Shown here: in pieces, positions 58,395 through 64,000 of the stretch
Numbering within the stretch: position 1 is the first letter of the stretch
How the letters are laid out: every line of letters starts with the position of its first letter
Assembly (NCBI GenBank): GCA_946800325.1
Contig: OX326956.1
Span: 9,651,167 to 9,715,166, forward strand
DNA length: 64,000 nucleotides
DNA from: Luzula sylvatica
Lineage: Eukaryota > Streptophyta > Magnoliopsida > Poales > Juncaceae
Reading direction: 5' to 3'
The notes under the pieces: model-generated
The model's input: only the letters and a program-made list of their open reading frames with translations
Databases searched by the model: none
Told to the model about the DNA's origin: nothing
Made by a program: the position numbers and the translations under genes

Positions 58395-58645
58395 AATCCA
58401 TCGAACAAAAATTAATTTCAAAATTTTATTTATTATAAATCATGTCGCAAGTATTTTCGATCGTCAATTCTTTTACGTGTTATGATGGATATGATAAGAA
58501 TTTATATTTTTAATAAAATTAAATCTATAACATTTCTAAGTGATAAATATCATATTTATACGGTTGAAATTTCATTTTGATGTTTAAATTTAAAAAAATT
58601 AACTTCATTAGTCATGTTTGTCATACAAAAGTGTTAGTCATTGAA
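58395..58645. mobile_element. Right half of the 44112 inverted-repeat element
   Basis: CATGTCGCAAGTATTTTCGA, AATTAAATCTATAACATT, ATACGGTTGAAATTTC and AAAGTGTTAGTCATTGA track 44415-44629. The left half is missing. Confidence 0.65.
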
Positions 58646-58945
58646 CTTAATTGTATATATTTGAATAACATTGAGGTAACATACTAAGAATTTATAATTA
58701 GGAGACTCCAAAAATAAGAAATATCAAATTTGTCCTTATAAAACTATTAATATCAAATATATCCCTTCGCAACTCAATTTATATCAAAATGGTCTGAAAC
58801 TAACGAGTATGTTAAACTTGACAGAATATTAGTAGAATTACTAATGTACCCCTGAGTGATAACATATCATTCCTAACCCGAAACCCTCTTCCTCCTCTAG
58901 CGACCTTCATTTGTTCTCCTCCATGGCGAACACTACCCGTCAAAA
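58622..58945. repeat. Repeat C, copy 2
   Basis: Partner of 48799-49122. This copy continues into the exon-like region at 58923 and on the left into the half inverted-repeat element, so it is likely the source location. Confidence 0.93.
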
Positions 58946-61039
58946 CTCTTCTGAACCGCGGAAAAGTCTCTGATTGACGGCCCTTGGTGAAATTCGTTTG
59001 ACCCTTACTTGATGATAGGAACTCTTACAGGGCGGAGCTCACAGAGAAAAAGAAACGAAACTGAACTTGGACAAAATTGGACCGGCCATCATGGGAAACT
59101 CTCCAATTCGATTACAATAGGTATTCTCTCTCCAATTTGTGATTTCTCTCTTCTAGGATGTATTTGATTTTTGCAACCTTTCTAACTTTTGTGCTGTATA
59201 TTTTCTGCTGGTTTAGACCTAAATTGGTCATATTGATGTTTAGATTTCTTCTTTTGTTTGATTGGTACTATGATAATATCAATTATGCTTGTAGAGTAGC
59301 AATTCAAGATGGTAGTCGCAATTTTCTTGGCAGACTGATTGATTGCGTGGACACAGTAACCAAAAGGATTTTCAATTTTATCTAATTGTTATATTGAATG
59401 CATGAACTTTTAATGCAAAATTGGCTTTCTCCGTGCTATAGTTACATTTCCAGTCATGCAAATTGACTTTCTCTCGTATCAATTATACAAATTTTTTTCA
59501 TTGTGCCGGCTTTCTCAATTAATTGGACAATCACACTAAATGTTACAACTGTAATCGAATTGGGAACTATGTTGATTTAGCTCGATAATATATCTGAATT
59601 ATTTGAAACACTATCACTAGAGCATGTTACATATTTGAATTATTTTAATTCAACTTTGAAGTTGCATTTTATTCCATTTAGACCTTCTTCTGATGGAGTA
59701 ATTACACCATTGAAATACTAATTTGCTAATTTTGTTTATGTTTGTAGATTAAACGGGGAAGTTCAATCAAGATGACTATGGTGTCGCTTTTGCTATTATT
59801 TCCGTGTTTCGGATCGTATAACAACGATGAAGAAATATTTGCTGGACCAATTGCATAATTTTATATTCTTTTTGAAACTTATGCTATATCTTGAATTTAC
59901 CGATAACTAGCGTGTTACATATTTTTTATATTAGGAATTTTAATTATTTTGGACTATTTCGTGTTATTTCTTATGTTGTTGTATAAATTATACGGTATAA
60001 TGTGCAATTCTTATTTGGAGTTTTTTTGTTGTTGATTGAATTAACGATTATAATTAGTTTGGATTGATCTAATATGGTTTAGTGGTTCATTTGCTTAATA
60101 GTATAATGATTATGATTATTTAGTGATTATAATTATGGTGTAAGGATTTATTTTGACGATTGGATCTAGATGATTTATGAATTGTAATTAGGTAGATTCT
60201 GATGTTCTATTATTCTTTAGATGTTGCTGTATCATAATTATTGGTTCTCAAAACTAACTTTAAACAAAGTAATATGCGAACTTCTATATTAGATGTATAA
60301 AAAAAAAACTTCAAATTTATATCATTTTCTTTTACAATCCATCATGAATATACTTCCACACAAGAAAAACTTGTACAAAACACATTCCCAACCAGGTCGA
60401 CATTTCCTACCCTAAAATAACTATTGGAATTTATGGTTTCATTATAATTTTTGTTTTATTTTTGTTATGCACGCAGGCTGTTTGATAAATTGTTTCATTC
60501 TATTGTTCAAACAGATCCAGATAAAAAAAATTAGGTTGCATGATTTTTGAGTTTGATAGGTTGATCTTGAACTTTTTTTTAGTATTTGGTTCTGAAAGTT
60601 TTTATTCTTCTTCCAGGAGACTAAATGGAAGAAGGTGATGAAGTTTGATAGGAAATATCGCCCGCATTTACAAAGATCTGAGCGTGAACTTGTTGAGTGG
60701 TCCTCGAGTTAGCGTGTATAAAGGGTCTTCGTGGTCAAAAGAAACTGAAAATACTTAATTTCGTGTGGACTTGTGAAGTTGTGAAGCCTCTGTTCGCTGT
60801 TGATGCTTCGGAGGTGGACGCTGATTTCTTCGGTACTGTTGTACCCTGTCCTTACAATGTAATGCTCAATCAAAACCCTAATTACATAAATTTCTAAATT
60901 ACTGATTTGTAAATTGAGTTAATAACTAGTACATGTGTGTGGATTTCTTTTTTAACAGGATGTGGGCGGTTCGAGCGTGAACAACGGTACGGATCTGAAG
61001 AAGAAAGGGCCTGGTCGTGATTCAACAGAAATATTTCGG
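58923..61039 (+). other. Possible spliced transcript or dead gene, product unknown
   Basis: A short frame starts ATGGCGAACACTACCCG (58923) and stops after 16 codons. Three downstream segments have good splice-site borders: 59748 onward (TTTGTAG acceptor), 60617-60858 (TTCCAG acceptor, AAT/GTAATG donor) and 60959-61039 (TTAACAG acceptor, TTCGG/GTAAAG donor). The last reads DVGGSSVNNGTDLKKKGPG. A frame across the second includes EVDADFFGTVVPCPYNV. The second segment also has stops in other frames, and I could not join the pieces into one long frame. It may be a pseudogene or a long non-coding RNA. Confidence 0.3.
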
Positions 61040-61499
61040 GTAAAGTACTGCTTGGTCAAATTTATTTTTCTATTTATTGTAATTTTTGTATCTTATTCTT
61101 TTATTTGTTTCTGATGATCAATGTTTATTGTAGAGAGCCAAATTACCAAGGATGAAAAGTGATTGTTCAAGTTTGATTCAAAGCAAGCTAATTTTGTGTT
61201 TTGTGTGAAGCTTGCATAAGAATCTATTCAAATTTGATGGTTTTCTAATATTAAATATTATGACTTGATAACCTTAATGAAGAATTATATTTGATTTACT
61301 AATCTTGTAATCGCCTTGTATGTCTAGAGAATTGATCTGTCCTCTACTCTGAATACCAAGTTTTTTATTGAAAGGGCAATTTGGAACTTTTAGATGCATT
61401 TGTTAAAACCCTGGGAAGATTCCAGATGGAACAAATCAAATCAAATTAAAATAAACTTGAAAGCTACAATTCATTTCTGATTGACTGTTTTTTGCAACG

Positions 61500-61740
61500 G
61501 AAAGATGAGTAATGCCAGTAGCCAAATAATTCTCTTTCCTTTGTCAACGCAATTTGGGTTACAGGAAGCCATGTGAGTCATGGCAGTAATCCAACAATCC
61601 TTTTTCATTTGTCAACACAATTCATCTTCTTCCTCAATAAGAAGAGCTACAAAGATCCTACACTTGCAAAAAGAAAAGAAAAAATAGCTAGGTGGAAATG
61701 GAAGATCATTTATGCAAAAAAAAAAAGAAAAAAAAAAGAA
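61500..61740 (+). promoter_or_regulatory. Upstream region of the UGT pseudogene with a duplicated block
   Basis: A block with AATAATTCTCTTTCCTTTGTC at 61527 recurs in altered form (AACAATCCTTTTTCATTTGTC) at 61591, each followed by AACRCAATTTGGG or AACACAATTCATC. A-rich sequence follows up to the ATG at 61741. Regulatory function is inferred from position only. Confidence 0.35.
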
Positions 61741-62955
61741 ATGGAAGACCATAAGCACCTAATCTTCTTCCCATTCTTGGCTAAAGAGTCAAGGCCGCAT
61801 ACATCCATTTCTCAACTTGGCCAATCACTTAGATCAACACAGCAAAAAGCACAACAAAAACATATCGATCACTTTCGTTAGCAACCCTCGAAACGTAGCC
61901 AAGCTGAGGTTGTCTCTCTCAAAAGACTCGTCGATCCAGCTCGCCGCACTCCCATTTTCTTCGGACGTCGAAACTACCGAATCAGTTCCTCTCGGCTTAT
62001 TCTCGTCATTCTTCGAGTCCACAGAGACCTCTCTTCGAGCTCCCTTTGAAAGACTCGTAGAAGGTCTTGTCAATCAAGTTGGAAATAATAAGTTTTGTAT
62101 TGTTGCTGATTATTTCTGTGGATGGACGGTCGTGATTGCTGAGAAATTTGATGTATCGCACGCTGTGTTTGCAACGGGCGGCCCGTATGGTACGTCTGTC
62201 AATGGGCACGAAAATCCAATGAACATTTTCATAACGCGCCAACTCGTTGTCTCCTTTTGGTCTAGTTCAATTCTTCTCAACACGATGGAGGAGTTGGACA
62301 AAGAGGGGTTAAAACTTTTGAGGATCTTCCCGGGCTTGCCCCTTCGGCCTATCGGTCCACTAGCTAGTCAAGCTGAACTCGTTTCGCTGTCCGATCCATA
62401 TGGAAAAGACTGCTTCGATTTCTAGGATTCTAAGGCACCCAATTCGGTGCTTTACGTCTCGTTAGGTTCTCACAACACGATTCTCGCCTAGCAAATGCTC
62501 GATCTGGCTAAAGGCTTACTAGCAACTGGAAAGCCGTTCATATGGGTCATAAGGCCTCCGGCCGAACTCGAGGGAGGAACCGAAGAAGGAGAGTTTAAAA
62601 AGGAGTGGCTTCCTGAGGGTTTCGAAGAAAGTATTAGAGAGACTGTGCAAGGACTCCTCGTGCACCACCAGGCCCCGCAAAGGGAAATCTTATCCCATGT
62701 AGCGACAGGCGCTTTTCTGAGCCATTGTGGATGGAATTCAGTATTAGAGCGCTTGTTTCAAGACGTGCCGATAATAGGTTGGCCATTATTGGTCAATCAA
62801 TTGTACAATTCAAGTGTACTCAAGGAGATGGGGGTGTGTGTTGAAATAGCTCGAGGAAGATTTTCCGGAGGGTTGGAGAAAGGGGGTTGGAAAAAAGTGA
62901 AGGATGTGATTGAAATTGTTTTGGAGAATGAGAAAGGAAGTGAGATCACTGTTCT
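61741..62955 (+). pseudogene. UGT92A1: UDP-glycosyltransferase (UGT92A-like), inactivated
   Basis: Family-1 UGTs move a sugar from a UDP-sugar to small molecules in the cytosol. The start MEDHKHLIFFPFLA matches the family N-terminus; a one-base shift near 61798 then moves the frame to PFLNLANHL and ISITFVSNPRNVAKLR. DSSIQLAALPFSS and ADYFCGW suggest UGT92A. After GPYGTSV several dozen residues of the linker are missing. TAG stops lie at 62423 and 62489. The C-domain has KPFIWVIRPP, EWLPEGFEE and most of the UDP-sugar box: the opening Trp is Gln (HQAPQ), HCGWNS is kept, and the closing acidic-Gln pair is NQ. The last part after ENEKGS is lost where degenerate CCGATA repeats begin. Confidence 0.9.
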
Positions 62956-63009
62956 AAATATCATATCACTGATATGGATCGGTATGTCAGTTTCATATCT
63001 CTAATCAGT

Positions 63010-63125
63010 GCCCCTCCGTTACGATATGTCCCGTATCGGTTGAGTAAATCGGTCGTCCGATACACGGACCGATATGATCCGATGTGGGCCGATATTGGGA
63101 CCGATTTGAACCGATTTAGATTTAA
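63010..63125. repeat. Degenerate CCGATA/ATCGGT repeat
   Basis: Words such as CCGATATGATCCGATGTGGG and ACCGATTTGAACCGATTT. The same kind as at 20190-20330. It marks the point where the UGT pseudogene breaks off, so an element insertion is the likely cause of truncation. Confidence 0.7.
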
Positions 63126-64000
63126 AACATAATTTATTTTTAATATTATTTTGGGCTGGCCCATCTTTTAACAATATTTTCATTAATATTTTTGGCACAA
63201 TTATTTTCATCTCTTTCTTTTTTTATCTAATATTTTTGGTCGGAAATGAAATCGATTTTGATCCGGACGTGGTTAAATTTTCATTGGAACACCCGCATCT
63301 ACACGGTTAATGAACACGATTTCGTGGTTCAGTTTATTGTATTATTTGTAAATTTTATGTTATAATTTTAAATGTATCTTTAGTTTGCCTTGAAATTTAT
63401 GTGTATTGTTGAATTTTGAATATTAATCATGTAAAATTTAAATTAGTTTAAGAAACTCAATATAAATTAATGTTATAATAATCAATTTAATAATATTAGT
63501 ATTAAAAAACATACCACCGCTATACAGACCCGGCCCCGGGGCAAGTCCCGTGACTAGGGCAACAAGTTGAGAGAGGGCAACTATTTATATTAATCCTCTG
63601 CAGTTGAAATTTTTTTTAAATTAGAGAGAGATATTGCCATGAACATTGTTGGACGAGTATTTCTTCCGCATGCGTGAAAGAGACGATGAAGATTAAAGTG
63701 TTCTCTGGATTTCCTGTGATTAAAAGTTCATATATTCATGTGTTGACCAACTATAACACTACTTATTATATATGTAACTATATGTGTGTTAATATATACT
63801 ACAAAATTGTTACAATAAATCTCAACATATATATGACAATTAATGTTCATTTTATTACAAATTGCTTCGCATTCTTTCACACTTTTATACGAATGACATG
63901 GCATTTTGTTGTTGAATAAATAATCCAATAGACATTGTTGTATAAATATTTGTAGAAATAGTGTTACAGTTTTAATTGAACAAATCTCATGATTTATCAT
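63126..64000. other. AT-rich end of window with a hAT-end-like word
   Basis: CAGACCCGGCCCCGGGGCAA at 63514-63534 contains the mirror of GGGCCGGGTCTG, the terminus word at 55297. The rest is AT-rich, with no gene recognised; frames at 63674-63919 plus and 63728-64000 minus have no motif. Confidence 0.45.

Noticed and set aside
62006..62301. Minus-strand frames over the UGT region
   Set aside because: They are shadows of the plus-strand UGT reading frame, which has clear family motifs.

Overview
This window is plant nuclear DNA, most likely from a eudicot. It is AT-rich and intron-bearing, with plant-type gene families, abundant microsatellites and nested plant transposons: MULE, hAT, PIF/Harbinger, Helitron, Ty1/copia, LINE and SINE. 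There are no operons, phage genes, CRISPR arrays or ribosomal RNA genes. No gene in the window is convincingly intact.

The best gene is an OSCA/CSC1-type hyperosmolality-gated calcium channel on the minus strand (19656 down to 16019). Twelve exons with GT-AG borders join in frame into a 786-codon reading frame, broken by one TAG at codon 528. Its promoter and first exon were copied to 24233-25290, and a third scrap lies at 25438-25525. The second gene relic is a UGT92-like UDP-glycosyltransferase (61741-62955, plus strand) with a frameshift, two stops, an internal deletion and a lost C-terminus. Exon-like pieces at 58.9-61.1 kb belong to nothing I recognise.

Layout. 0-9.5 kb: two diverged copies of one segment, a PIF/Harbinger-like element filled with trinucleotide repeats, an 817-bp MULE foldback, LINE and hAT remnants, and a small MULE MITE. 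9.6-15 kb: CG-rich degenerate repeats, a TIR element with a nested MITE, and a Ty1/copia element that keeps one LTR, gag, protease and integrase but has lost reverse transcriptase. 16-25.5 kb: the OSCA locus, a 2.7-kb MULE-type element, and the OSCA fragment copies. 25.6-32.5 kb: a Helitron with a GGACCAAAATGTAAAT-type minisatellite and a second Helitron-like end next to a 2-kb degenerate repeat. 32.5-42 kb: minisatellites, CT and GT tracts, a GC-rich satellite, and transposon ends. 42.4-50 kb: hAT, an inverted-repeat element, a SINE, a second copy of the Helitron, a hairpin cluster, and a mosaic of duplicated pieces from 42.4, 45.7 and 58.6 kb. 50-64 kb: Helitron-like ends, mostly unrecognised AT-rich DNA, exon-like pieces and the UGT pseudogene.

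Four elements have perfect 9-bp target-site duplications readable in the sequence (3276-4092, 7849-8095, 11589-11806, 20722-23445) and a fifth lies at 24007-24216, so Mutator-type transposition has been a main shaper of this locus. The least explained structures are the hairpin cluster at 47825-48037, the mosaic at 48118-49476 and the GC-rich satellite at 37160-37825.
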